Below, one piece after another: positions 1-5,948 of a stretch of 7,887 nt of DNA; the first letter of the stretch is position 1, and every line of letters starts with the position of its first letter. This DNA is from an uncultured Sphingomonadaceae bacterium. GTDB taxonomy: Bacteria; Pseudomonadota; Alphaproteobacteria; Sphingomonadales; Sphingomonadaceae. The notes under the pieces were generated by a model. That model saw only the letters and a list, made by a program, of their open reading frames with translations. It did not search any database and was not told the origin of the DNA. The DNA lies in the NCBI GenBank assembly GCA_938003725.1, contig CALKXX010000074.1:1-7887 (forward strand). The letters run 5' to 3'. Both the position numbers and the translations under genes were made by a program.

Positions 1-361
1 CGAAATATTCGACCGCGTTATTGGGGAAAAAGCTCTTAAACTCGCCATAAAGCTGCGCCGCCAGAATCTTGTTCGGGGCGAGGATCAAGGCCGGCCGCTG
101 CAATTCATCGATCACCTTCGCCATGGTGAAGGTTTTTCCGGATCCGGTAACCCCCAACAAGACCTGATCACCTTCTTCAGCCGCAATACCGTCTACCAAT
201 TCCCGGATTGCCGTGGGTTGATCGCCGGAAGGATCAAAATCACTGACCAATTCAAACCGCTTGCCGCCTTCCGATTTTTCCGGGCGCACCGGTTTGTGCG
301 GAATGAAATTCTCGTCTGTATCGGGCTCAGCCAACCCTTCCCTGATTACCAGTTTTGCCAT
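1..361 (-). CDS. uvrB: UvrABC system protein B (excinuclease subunit), N-terminal part
   Basis: UvrB is the cytoplasmic damage-verifying helicase-like subunit of nucleotide excision repair; it is loaded by UvrA and then recruits UvrC. The visible 120 residues contain the GDQPTAI segment (46-52, Q-motif-like), the Walker A loop GVTGSGKT (70-77), the APNKILAAQLYGEF segment (95-108), and the start of the beta-hairpin region (VEYF, 117-120), where the window ends. The ATG at 361 gives about 34 more N-terminal residues than the E. coli protein, an extension I associate with alphaproteobacterial UvrB; no strong Shine-Dalgarno is visible upstream. The gene is partial only because of the window edge, with no frameshift seen. 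It is divergent from the lipoprotein gene at 501. I saw no clear SOS operator (direct GTTC or GAAC repeats) in the intergenic region. Confidence 0.97.
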   Translation of the reverse strand, partial: MAKLVIREGLAEPDTDENFIPHKPVRPEKSEGGKRFELVSDFDPSGDQPTAIRELVDGIAAEEGDQVLLGVTGSGKTFTMAKVIDELQRPALILAPNKILAAQLYGEFKSFFPNNAVEYF

Positions 362-430
362 GTCATCAATATGGGGCGGTGCGGATCAAAAGTCATCCCC
401 CTAACGCGGCGGCAAAACACAGTGCGTGGC

Positions 431-440
431 GTAAATTTAC
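431..440. repeat. Perfect 10-bp palindrome in the uvrB / lipoprotein intergenic region
   Basis: GTAAATTTAC is its own reverse complement and lies between the two divergent genes, 70 bp from the uvrB start and 60 bp from the lipoprotein start. The symmetry does not extend into the flanks. It could be an operator half or part of a promoter, but AT-rich palindromes of this length also arise by chance, and I recognise no regulator that binds it. Confidence 0.25.
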
Positions 441-487
441 AAGACCGGCCAAGAGGTTTATGGCAATGGCCGGGACGTTGAAAAAGT

Positions 488-492
488 GAGGG
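488..492 (+). promoter_or_regulatory. Shine-Dalgarno deciding the GTG start at 501
   Basis: GAGGG (488-492) sits 8 bases before the GTG at 501. A longer reading from the GTG at 486 would place this site inside the coding region and add five residues (ending in IV) ahead of the signal sequence. The spacing and the signal sequence directly after 501 both favour the shorter start. Confidence 0.5.
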
Positions 493-500
493 ATAAAATA

Positions 501-1040
501 GTGAAAAAGATTCTAATATCCGCAGCGGCCATTTCGCTGATTTCCGCATGTTCGGACAATGGTGCAGACGCCGATGGTGACGGCAAGATTACGGTCGAAG
601 AAGTGGCCAGGGAAATGAACGAAGTCACCTTGGAAGCTGGTGAATGGGAAAACACCGTTGAAATGATCGACGTCAAAATTGACGGGATGCCCGAAGGCGC
701 GCCAGCCGGAATGCTGGATAGCATAAAAGGGCGGACAACGACCTCCAAATCCTGCATCACGCCGGAGCAAGCGGAAAACCCGGGAGCAGAATTTTTTGCC
801 GCGCAGGAAAAGACGAGCTGTGAAGTCAAAAAATTTGATATGAACGGCGGCGCTATTTCGTCGGAAATGTCCTGTTCAAACATTGATGCACCGGGAAAAA
901 TGAATATCGCCATGGACGGTCAATATGGCCCGAGCAGCTATGACATGACGATGAGCATGAAAGGCGGTGCAGCCGGGATGGAAATGAGCATGACCGCCAA
1001 AAGCAGCGGCAAACGAATTGGCGATTGTCCGGCAGGATAA
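501..1040 (+). CDS. DUF3617-like lipoprotein with an N-terminal EF-hand loop
   Basis: This predicts a 179-residue exported lipoprotein of unknown function. From the GTG at 501 it starts MKK followed by a short hydrophobic stretch and a lipobox ISAC with Cys17 as the lipidation site. Residues 23-34 (DADGDGKITVEE) match the EF-hand calcium loop at every key place: Asp at 1, 3 and 5, Gly at 6, Ile at 8, Glu at 12. The rest resembles DUF3617 proteins: an 'EAGEWENTVEM' strand early, a 'SKSCITPEQ' segment in the middle, paired cysteines (CITPEQ, SCEV, SCSN, GDCPAG), and Met-rich beta-type segments near the end (MTMSMKGGAAGMEMSM). The family assignment is from pattern memory. A GTG at 486 is the alternative start. 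It ends 7 bp before the serine hydrolase and may share a transcript with it. Confidence 0.8.
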   Translation: MKKILISAAAISLISACSDNGADADGDGKITVEEVAREMNEVTLEAGEWENTVEMIDVKIDGMPEGAPAGMLDSIKGRTTTSKSCITPEQAENPGAEFFAAQEKTSCEVKKFDMNGGAISSEMSCSNIDAPGKMNIAMDGQYGPSSYDMTMSMKGGAAGMEMSMTAKSSGKRIGDCPAG

Positions 1041-1047
1041 TCGGCAC

Positions 1048-2247
1048 ATGTATTTGAACAGAACAGTAAAGGCAGGGGCGATGAGCTTCTGCCTTTTTTT
1101 ATTGGGATATAGCTTGGCGGCGGGCGGCGCCCATGCACAGGTGCAAGAAGGTCCTCCGGCGGCCATCCGGATCGATTTCACCAAAGACACGATTTCCGTC
1201 ACCGCGATCCAGGGTTATTCCAATCGCACCACGGGCCGGGCCTTGATGCCCGACGATCCTGTGCGCATTGCGTCTATCTCAAAATTCTTCGTGGCACTGG
1301 GCGTGATGCGACTGGTGGAAGCTGGAAAACTTGATCTGTATACGGATGTGAATGGCTATTTGGATTGGGAACTGCGCAACCCGGCCTTTCCCCAAATACC
1401 CATAAATTTGGGCGATTTGCTGTCGCACCGGTCAGGATTGCGCGACGGGATAAATTACGCACTGCCGATGGACGCATTGTTGGAGGACGAATTGCGCGAC
1501 CCAAAAGCATGGGATGCGCGCCATCTTCCCGGGACGTATTTCACCTATGCCAATTTAAACTCTCCCGTCATCGCTGCGGTCATGGAGGCTGCAACCGGCA
1601 AAAGGTTCGATCAGATCATGCAGGATGAGGTATTCAAACCACTGGGCCTGGATGCCTGTTTCAACTGGATCAATTGCGGACCGGACAAGATCGCCGGCGC
1701 GGTGACGCTGTATCGGCCGAACGGCAATGTGGCGAGAGATGACCTGCGCGGCACAAGAGAGACATGCCAGATTGTACCGGCAACGGACGGAAGCTGTGAT
1801 CTTGCCCGTTATCAATTGGGCAAAACCGGTTCCGTATTCAGCCCCCAGGGCGGACTTAGAATTTCAGCGATGGATCTGGCAAAAACCGGTCAGATGTTTC
1901 TGAAGGAAGGCGCCGGGTTTTTGAAATCAAAAACATTGCAAGACATGGCTGGTCCGCTCTGGGTCTATGATGGCAGCAATGGTCAGACCGAAGACGGGTA
2001 TTTCTGCGGATATGGTTACGGCATGCACGCGCTGGAGTTTAGGGGCAGCGAACCGAAACCGCCTCACCCGGACTGCGCCCGCAATCCATTCCGCAAACGG
2101 TCCTCCTATTGGGGCCATAGCGGTGAGGCCTATTCCCTAAAATCCGGGCTTTGGATTACCGACGGCGATTATAGCGGTATAGCGTTTTTTCGGACACAGG
2201 TTCCGAAAGATGACCCGCCAGGTCATTGCATCTATTTCTGTGAGTGA
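1048..2247 (+). CDS. Exported serine hydrolase, beta-lactamase / class C PBP-like fold
   Basis: This 399-residue protein belongs to the beta-lactamase-related serine hydrolases (class C beta-lactamase, DD-peptidase and EstB-type esterase relatives). It has a signal peptide with a hydrophobic core at about 11-26 and a likely cleavage after AHA (30). The three active-site motifs are visible: SISK (76-79; nucleophile Ser76, Lys79), Tyr167-Ala-Asn169, and His357-Ser-Gly359, which takes the place of the KTG box. LSHRSGLRDG (125-134) is a typical family segment. Cysteines at 204, 210, 240, 250, 320, 343, 394 and 398 are all in the mature protein and suggest disulfides, fitting a periplasmic or secreted location. 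The ATG at 1048 has GGCAGGA upstream (1031-1037); an in-frame TTG at 1018 overlaps the lipoprotein gene and would bury the signal peptide, while an ATG at 1081 also leaves a plausible signal peptide. The substrate cannot be told from the sequence: peptide, ester and beta-lactam are all possible. Confidence 0.88.
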   Translation: MYLNRTVKAGAMSFCLFLLGYSLAAGGAHAQVQEGPPAAIRIDFTKDTISVTAIQGYSNRTTGRALMPDDPVRIASISKFFVALGVMRLVEAGKLDLYTDVNGYLDWELRNPAFPQIPINLGDLLSHRSGLRDGINYALPMDALLEDELRDPKAWDARHLPGTYFTYANLNSPVIAAVMEAATGKRFDQIMQDEVFKPLGLDACFNWINCGPDKIAGAVTLYRPNGNVARDDLRGTRETCQIVPATDGSCDLARYQLGKTGSVFSPQGGLRISAMDLAKTGQMFLKEGAGFLKSKTLQDMAGPLWVYDGSNGQTEDGYFCGYGYGMHALEFRGSEPKPPHPDCARNPFRKRSSYWGHSGEAYSLKSGLWITDGDYSGIAFFRTQVPKDDPPGHCIYFCE

Positions 2248-2296
2248 TAGGTCTCATTCCGAAACCGAATCGATAGACGCCCAAAGGAGAGAATGA

Positions 2297-2680
2297 ATGA
2301 TTGGCTACACAATGCTGGGAACCAATGATGTTGCGAAGGCATCGCAATTTTACACCAAGCTTTTTGAAGGCACCGGCGTTAGCCCACTTTTTAAATCACC
2401 AATTGGTGGTCAATTTTTCGGCAAGTCGCCCAATGACCCAATGATTTGCCTGACCCCGCCATATGATGAGCAACAGGCCAATTGCGGGAATGGTACAATG
2501 GTTGCGCTGAAATTTGACGACAATGAAACCGTTGAAAAAATGCACGCGCGTGCCTTGGAATTGGGCGGTAGCGATGAAGGCGAGCCTGGCTGGCGGATGG
2601 AAAATGTGTTTTACGGCGCCTATTTCCGCGATCCGGACGGCAATAAAATTTGTGTTTGCAGCTATAATTTTGGAGGGTGA
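2297..2680 (+). CDS. VOC family (glyoxalase-fold) protein, first tandem copy
   Basis: A 127-residue cytoplasmic protein of the vicinal-oxygen-chelate superfamily, often annotated as a lactoylglutathione-lyase-like protein. It shows two beta-alpha-beta-beta-beta halves: MIGYTMLGTND at the start with an FY pair in the first helix (18-19), then GNGTMVALKF (64-73) and the closing FYGAYFRDPDGNKI (105-118). Compared by eye with glyoxalase I, the four metal-ligand positions are occupied by Tyr4, Cys51, Met68 and Cys119 instead of His/Glu, so classical glyoxalase activity is doubtful. The ATG at 2297 follows a good Shine-Dalgarno (AAGGAGA, 2284-2290). It lies 49 bp after the serine hydrolase and 3 bp before its paralogue. 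Its substrate is unknown. Confidence 0.88.
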   Translation: MIGYTMLGTNDVAKASQFYTKLFEGTGVSPLFKSPIGGQFFGKSPNDPMICLTPPYDEQQANCGNGTMVALKFDDNETVEKMHARALELGGSDEGEPGWRMENVFYGAYFRDPDGNKICVCSYNFGG

Positions 2681-2683
2681 ACA

Positions 2684-3076
2684 ATGATTGGCTATGTAAC
2701 ATTGGGAACAAATGATCTGGACAAGGCCCGCGCCTATTATGACGGATTGCTCGGAATTTTGGGCGCTAAGCGATTGATGGAGCTAGAAGAAAATGGCTTC
2801 ACATTATATGGAGTCGACATGGAAACGCCATCCATCGCGATCACCAAGCCCGATAATCAGGAAGATGCCTTTGCCGGAAATGGCAATATGATAGCCCTGC
2901 AACTTCAGGAGCGCTCTGAAGTCGATGCCTTTTATAACAAGGGCATCGAACTGGGCGGCAGTGATGAAGGCGGGCCCGGCCTGCGCGGCGATGAGGGCCC
3001 AATGGCATTTTACGCCGCCTATTTCCGTGATCCGGAAGGCAATAAACTTTGCGCCTTTCGTCTTGGCCCGGCATAA
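2684..3076 (+). CDS. VOC family (glyoxalase-fold) protein, second tandem copy
   Basis: A 130-residue paralogue of the preceding gene: both begin MIGY, share LGTND at residues 7-11, GNG before the second half, ELGGSDEG (VOC2 89-96 has IELGGSDEG), and FRDP-GNK near the end. At the metal-ligand positions it has Tyr4, Ala52, Met69 and Cys123, so it also seems to lack the canonical His/Glu set. His83 of the first copy is Tyr84 here. The start follows the Shine-Dalgarno GGAGGGTG (2672-2679), which overlaps the end of the first copy, so the pair is probably translated together. The two copies may act as a heterodimer or on related small molecules; the sequence does not say which. It ends 28 bp before the amidohydrolase gene. 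Confidence 0.88.
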   Translation: MIGYVTLGTNDLDKARAYYDGLLGILGAKRLMELEENGFTLYGVDMETPSIAITKPDNQEDAFAGNGNMIALQLQERSEVDAFYNKGIELGGSDEGGPGLRGDEGPMAFYAAYFRDPEGNKLCAFRLGPA

Positions 3077-3091
3077 CGAACAAAAATATCT

Positions 3092-3098
3092 AAGGGGA
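3092..3098 (+). promoter_or_regulatory. Shine-Dalgarno deciding the GTG start at 3105
   Basis: AAGGGGA lies 6 bases upstream of the GTG at 3105. The reading frame is open far upstream (to about 2925, inside the second VOC gene), so this site and the signal peptide that follows 3105 are what fix the start. Confidence 0.6.
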
Positions 3099-3104
3099 AA
3101 ACAC

Positions 3105-4433
3105 GTGAAGCATCTTTTGGCATTGGCTGCAGCATTGGCGGCCTCTCAACCCGCATGGGCTCAGGATAGTGATCTGGGCACCGCTATTGCGGCGGATTAT
3201 GACCAGAAGCTGGAAGCGCTGTTCATTGATTTTCACAAAAACCCCGAGCTTTCGTACAAGGAAACCCGCACCGCCGCGATCATGGCCAAGGAACTGCGCC
3301 TGACAGGGGCGACGGTTACGGAAAATGTTGGCGGCACGGGTGTGGTTGCGGTTATGAAGAATGGCGAGGGACCAACATTGTTGCTGCGGGCGGATATGGA
3401 CGGCCTGCCGCTCGTCGAAGATAGTGGGTTGGATTATATGTCTACCGTCACACAGGTCAGCATCGATGGGCAGGAAAAACCGGTCATGCACGCATGCGGC
3501 CATGATGTGCATATCACATCGCTGATCGGAACGGCGCGTCAATTGGCGGATAGAAAGGACCAGTGGAGCGGCACGATTGTCTTTATCGTTCAGCCAGCCG
3601 AAGAGCGTATTGGCGGGGCGAAGATGATGATGGATGACGGGCTTTATACCCGCTTTCCAAAACCGGATTTTGCCATGGCATTCCATGTTGGTTCGGGCAT
3701 GGCCACCGGTAAGATCGGATTGAACGAAGGGATCAGCTATTCATCGGTCGATACGGTCGACATTATCGTCCACGGCGTTGGCGCACATGGTGCCTCCCCT
3801 CACCGCGGCAAGGACCCGATTGTAATGGGGTCGGAAATCGTGATGGCGCTACAAACGATTGTGACACGCGACATTGCGCCGTTAAAGCCAGCGATCATCA
3901 CGGTTGGCTCCTTCCATAGCGGTTTCAAGCATAATATTATTTCTGACAAAGCGGTTCTGCAATTGACGGTGCGGTCGGATGATGCGGATACCAGACAGAA
4001 ATTGCTGGACGGCATCAAGCGCGTTTCGGTCAATATTGGCCGAATGAACGGCTTACCCGAAGACAAATTACCGGAAGTCAAAGTCTCTCACGAAAATACA
4101 CCTGCGGTTTATAATGACGCGGCATTAACCCAGCGTGTCAGGGGCATCTTTGCGACGCAATTTGGCAGTGACATATTTGATGACAGCCCCCGCGAAGGCA
4201 TGGGCGGCGAAGATTTTGCCTATTTTGTTGCACCCAATTCCGATGTGCCGGGCGTTTATTTTAACGTGGGCGGTACTGCGCAAGCCGATTTCGACCGGGA
4301 AAAAGCCGGCGGTGCGCCCGTTCCATCTCATCACTCCCCGTTCTTTAAAGTCGAACCAAGAGAGTCGGTGACCCTGGGGACAGAGGCAATGGTCGCAGCG
4401 ACCCTCGATTTATTGGCACCAAAAGGCGAATGA
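3105..4433 (+). CDS. Exported M20D-type metallo-amidohydrolase / carboxypeptidase
   Basis: A 442-residue enzyme of the M20D amidohydrolase branch (relatives of hippurate hydrolase, IAA-amino-acid hydrolase and N-acyl-amino-acid hydrolases), which cleaves an amide bond with a two-metal centre. A signal peptide is clear: MKHLL, a hydrophobic Ala/Leu stretch, then a likely cut after AWA (17-19). Catalytic motifs: RADMDGLPL (95-103), HACGHD (129-134) with the branch-specific metal ligand Cys131 and His133, QPAEE (163-167) with the likely catalytic Glu166 and ligand Glu167, AFHV (192-195, His194), and PSHHSPFF (407-414, His409 or 410). The middle part with GVGAHGASPHRGKDP (224-238) is the dimerisation/lid domain. 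GMGGEDF (365-371) is also typical. Many relatives are cytoplasmic, so the signal peptide points to action in the periplasm or outside. The acyl group removed is unknown. It sits 6 bp upstream of the DksA-like gene. Confidence 0.93.
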   Translation: MKHLLALAAALAASQPAWAQDSDLGTAIAADYDQKLEALFIDFHKNPELSYKETRTAAIMAKELRLTGATVTENVGGTGVVAVMKNGEGPTLLLRADMDGLPLVEDSGLDYMSTVTQVSIDGQEKPVMHACGHDVHITSLIGTARQLADRKDQWSGTIVFIVQPAEERIGGAKMMMDDGLYTRFPKPDFAMAFHVGSGMATGKIGLNEGISYSSVDTVDIIVHGVGAHGASPHRGKDPIVMGSEIVMALQTIVTRDIAPLKPAIITVGSFHSGFKHNIISDKAVLQLTVRSDDADTRQKLLDGIKRVSVNIGRMNGLPEDKLPEVKVSHENTPAVYNDAALTQRVRGIFATQFGSDIFDDSPREGMGGEDFAYFVAPNSDVPGVYFNVGGTAQADFDREKAGGAPVPSHHSPFFKVEPRESVTLGTEAMVAATLDLLAPKGE

Positions 4434-4439
4434 ACCTCG

Positions 4440-4787
4440 GTGCCCGGCGACCTTTCCGATGATCAGATACGCACCCTAAAAAAACTGTTGCTGACCCGGC
4501 AATCCGAATTGAAAAAATTGGATGCCGACGGGGCAGACTGGCGCTCACCGGTTGAACTGGATCAGCAAAGCGTGGGGCGCCTTTCGCGCATGGACGCCAT
4601 GCAGCAACAGGAAATGGCACAGGCCGAAGCGCGTAGACGGGTCAGTGATATCGCACGTATAGAAATCGCGCTAAACCGAATGGGCGACGACGAATATGGG
4701 TGGTGCGCCGAATGCGGAGAACCAATAGCGTATAAACGCCTCGAAATCGATCCGGCCGCACATTTGTGCATCGGCTGTGCACCTTGA
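4440..4787 (+). CDS. TraR/DksA-like C4 zinc-finger protein
   Basis: A 115-residue protein of the short DksA/TraR family; members bind RNA polymerase in its secondary channel and alter transcription, but function varies for small paralogues. The N-terminal half is strongly charged and helical, consistent with a coiled coil; residues 48-55 (LSRMDAMQ) include an Asp-Ala pair that could correspond to the tip of DksA. The C-terminal zinc finger has Cys89-x2-Cys92 and Cys110-x2-Cys113, in WCAECGEPI and LCIGCA. The GTG start at 4440 follows the amidohydrolase stop by 6 bp with no strong Shine-Dalgarno, so translation may depend on coupling. At 115 residues it is shorter than true DksA (about 150) and is probably a second, specialised copy. 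Its last codons overlap the next gene. Confidence 0.88.
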   Translation: MPGDLSDDQIRTLKKLLLTRQSELKKLDADGADWRSPVELDQQSVGRLSRMDAMQQQEMAQAEARRRVSDIARIEIALNRMGDDEYGWCAECGEPIAYKRLEIDPAAHLCIGCAP

Positions 4788-5383
4788 ATTTTGCGCAATC
4801 CTTGTGGGCGCCACTCGCGGCGGGATTGCTGCTTAGCATAGGCGCGGTTGGATTGGGCTTTGGCGTTGGCACAGACCATATGGAGGGGGCAAAGCTCGCC
4901 GCACGATGGACCTCGCGTGTCGGAGTACCGGTATTTTTGACAGCTTATCTTGCATCAACACTATATAATCTGACGCAGAATAGTTTCACGAAAACTATTC
5001 TGAGGCGTCGACGCCAATGGGGTCTGGCATTTGCATGGACACATAGTGTCCATTTGGTGGCGCTAAGCTATTATTTGGTGATTGCCGAAATGCCGCCGGA
5101 CCTGCTCACCATATTGGGCGGCGGATTAGCCTATGTGATGATCTATGTCATGGCGCTGACGTCGAACAATTGGTCGGTACGAAAAATGGGAAAATATTGG
5201 AAACCTATCCATATTTTTGGCATTCACTATATCTGGTTCATCTATTTCTTTACCTATTTCGGGCGTTTCGCTGACCCCGACCTTCTACATATTGGCGTTA
5301 TTGGCTCGGGCATGATGCTGGCCGCCCTGGCCTTTCGTTTGATGGTCAGATGGAGAAAGGCGCCCAAAAGCGTCAAAGCCTAG
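4784..5383 (+). CDS. Ferric-reductase-like integral membrane protein (MsrQ-like haem domain)
   Basis: A roughly 199-residue inner-membrane protein with hydrophobic segments at about 6-28, 46-63, 85-101, 107-128, 143-160 and 169-186. RWTSRVGVPVFLTAYL and the following RRRRQWGLAF resemble the ferric-reductase-like transmembrane domain, which carries b-type haem; candidate haem ligands are His87 and His90 (AWTHSVHL) and His143 and His148 (PIHIFGIHY). No FAD or NAD(P)H domain follows, as in MsrQ/YedZ, but no MsrP partner lies nearby, so the redox partner is unknown. The chosen TTG at 4784 overlaps the preceding TGA as TTGA, a classic coupling arrangement; a GTG at 4766 would add six residues (MHRLCT). 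The family assignment is from motif recognition; a different haem or quinone membrane family cannot be excluded. Confidence 0.75.
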   Translation: MNFAQSLWAPLAAGLLLSIGAVGLGFGVGTDHMEGAKLAARWTSRVGVPVFLTAYLASTLYNLTQNSFTKTILRRRRQWGLAFAWTHSVHLVALSYYLVIAEMPPDLLTILGGGLAYVMIYVMALTSNNWSVRKMGKYWKPIHIFGIHYIWFIYFFTYFGRFADPDLLHIGVIGSGMMLAALAFRLMVRWRKAPKSVKA

Positions 5384-5403
5384 TCCAACAGACTCAAATT
5401 TAC

Positions 5404-5430
5404 GCTCAACTGCAAGTTGCGCGCATTTTC
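5404..5430 (+). terminator. Possible weak intrinsic terminator between the two gene blocks
   Basis: CAACT (5407-5411) pairs with AGTTG (5415-5419) around a GCA loop, and GC (5404-5405) can pair with GC (5421-5422) across one mismatch. It is followed by ATTTTCTCTCTTT. The stem is short and the T tract is interrupted, so termination may be partial. Its place, 20 bases after the membrane-protein stop, is sensible. Confidence 0.3.
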
Positions 5431-5470
5431 TCTCTTTATCCCGTGATTCCAGCCGCCTATCATATTCTAT

Positions 5471-5935
5471 GTGGACATACCCTCACATATAGCACCCCTT
5501 GACGGGGAATTTGTTGATGGCCGGCATTTTTTCGCATGCCGGGTCTATTTTGAAGACACGGATTTTTCCGGCATTGTCTATCACGCCAATTACCTGCGCT
5601 ATATGGAGCGCGCGCGGTCCGACATGCTGCGACAGTTGAACATGAATCAGCATGACGCCTTTGAAAGCGGGGAAGGCGTGTATGCGGTTGCCGATATGGC
5701 CATCAAATATGTACTGCCCGCAAAGCTGGACGACGATTTGGTCGTCATTAGCACCGTCGAAAAACTGCGCGGCGCGAGCGTTATCATGGATCAGGTTATT
5801 TATCGCGGAGCGGACAAAATTGCGTCAGCCCGTGTTCAGGCAGCTTTCCTTAGCCCCGAGGGGCGGCCTCGGCGGCAACCGAAACAATGGACAAAACTCT
5901 TCACCAAAGTCATGAACGACGCCCATAACGCATAA
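5471..5935 (+). CDS. ybgC: YbgC acyl-CoA thioesterase of the Tol-Pal operon
   Basis: A 154-residue single hot-dog-fold thioesterase; YbgC hydrolyses acyl-CoA esters in the cytoplasm and is the usual first gene of the tol-pal operon, though its link to Tol function is still unclear. The family signature RVYFEDTDFSGIVYHANYL (24-42) is intact, with Asp31 at the catalytic position and Tyr-His-Ala-Asn (37-40) after it; the following RYMERARSDMLR is also typical. The GTG at 5471 has no visible Shine-Dalgarno; the overlapping ATG at 5469 is in another frame and stops after seven codons, so GTG is the best start. It follows an 87-bp gap that could hold a promoter for the tol genes. tolQ starts 13 bp after the stop. 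Length is a little above the common 130-140 residues because of an N-terminal extension. Confidence 0.95.
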   Translation: MDIPSHIAPLDGEFVDGRHFFACRVYFEDTDFSGIVYHANYLRYMERARSDMLRQLNMNQHDAFESGEGVYAVADMAIKYVLPAKLDDDLVVISTVEKLRGASVIMDQVIYRGADKIASARVQAAFLSPEGRPRRQPKQWTKLFTKVMNDAHNA

Positions 5936-5936
5936 A

Positions 5937-5940
5937 GGAA
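5937..5940 (+). promoter_or_regulatory. Shine-Dalgarno for the TTG start of tolQ
   Basis: GGAA, within AAAGGAA, sits right after the ybgC stop and 8 bases before the TTG at 5949. It supports this rare start, because no ATG or GTG lies nearby in frame that would keep the normal TolQ N-terminus. Confidence 0.55.
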
Positions 5941-5948
5941 CTCCCGCT

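Noticed and set aside
445..473. Inverted repeat CCGGCC ... GGCCGG with a 17-base loop
   Set aside because: The stem is only six pairs with a long loop and no T tract; both flanking genes start rather than end here, so a terminator makes no sense.
458..913. Minus-strand open frame of 151 codons opposite the lipoprotein gene
   Set aside because: It lies antisense to a gene with a clear signal sequence and family pattern, and its translation shows no recognisable domain; it is a shadow frame.
1018..1047. TTG at 1018 as the start of the serine hydrolase
   Set aside because: It would overlap the lipoprotein gene and put ten polar residues ahead of the signal peptide; the ATG at 1048 has an acceptable Shine-Dalgarno.
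2248..2296. Possible promoter or terminator in the 49-bp gap before the first VOC gene
   Set aside because: Only a four-pair ATTC/GAAT hairpin and no convincing -35/-10 pair could be found; nothing but the Shine-Dalgarno is supportable.
3090..3686. Minus-strand open frame of 198 codons
   Set aside because: It is antisense to the well-supported M20D amidohydrolase, is rich in Arg/His/Cys as shadow frames often are, and has no family motifs.
5411..5465. TTGCGC and TATCAT as a -35/-10 promoter pair for the tol block
   Set aside because: The spacing is about 35 bp, far from the usual 16-18, and no better pair was seen, so no promoter is called.
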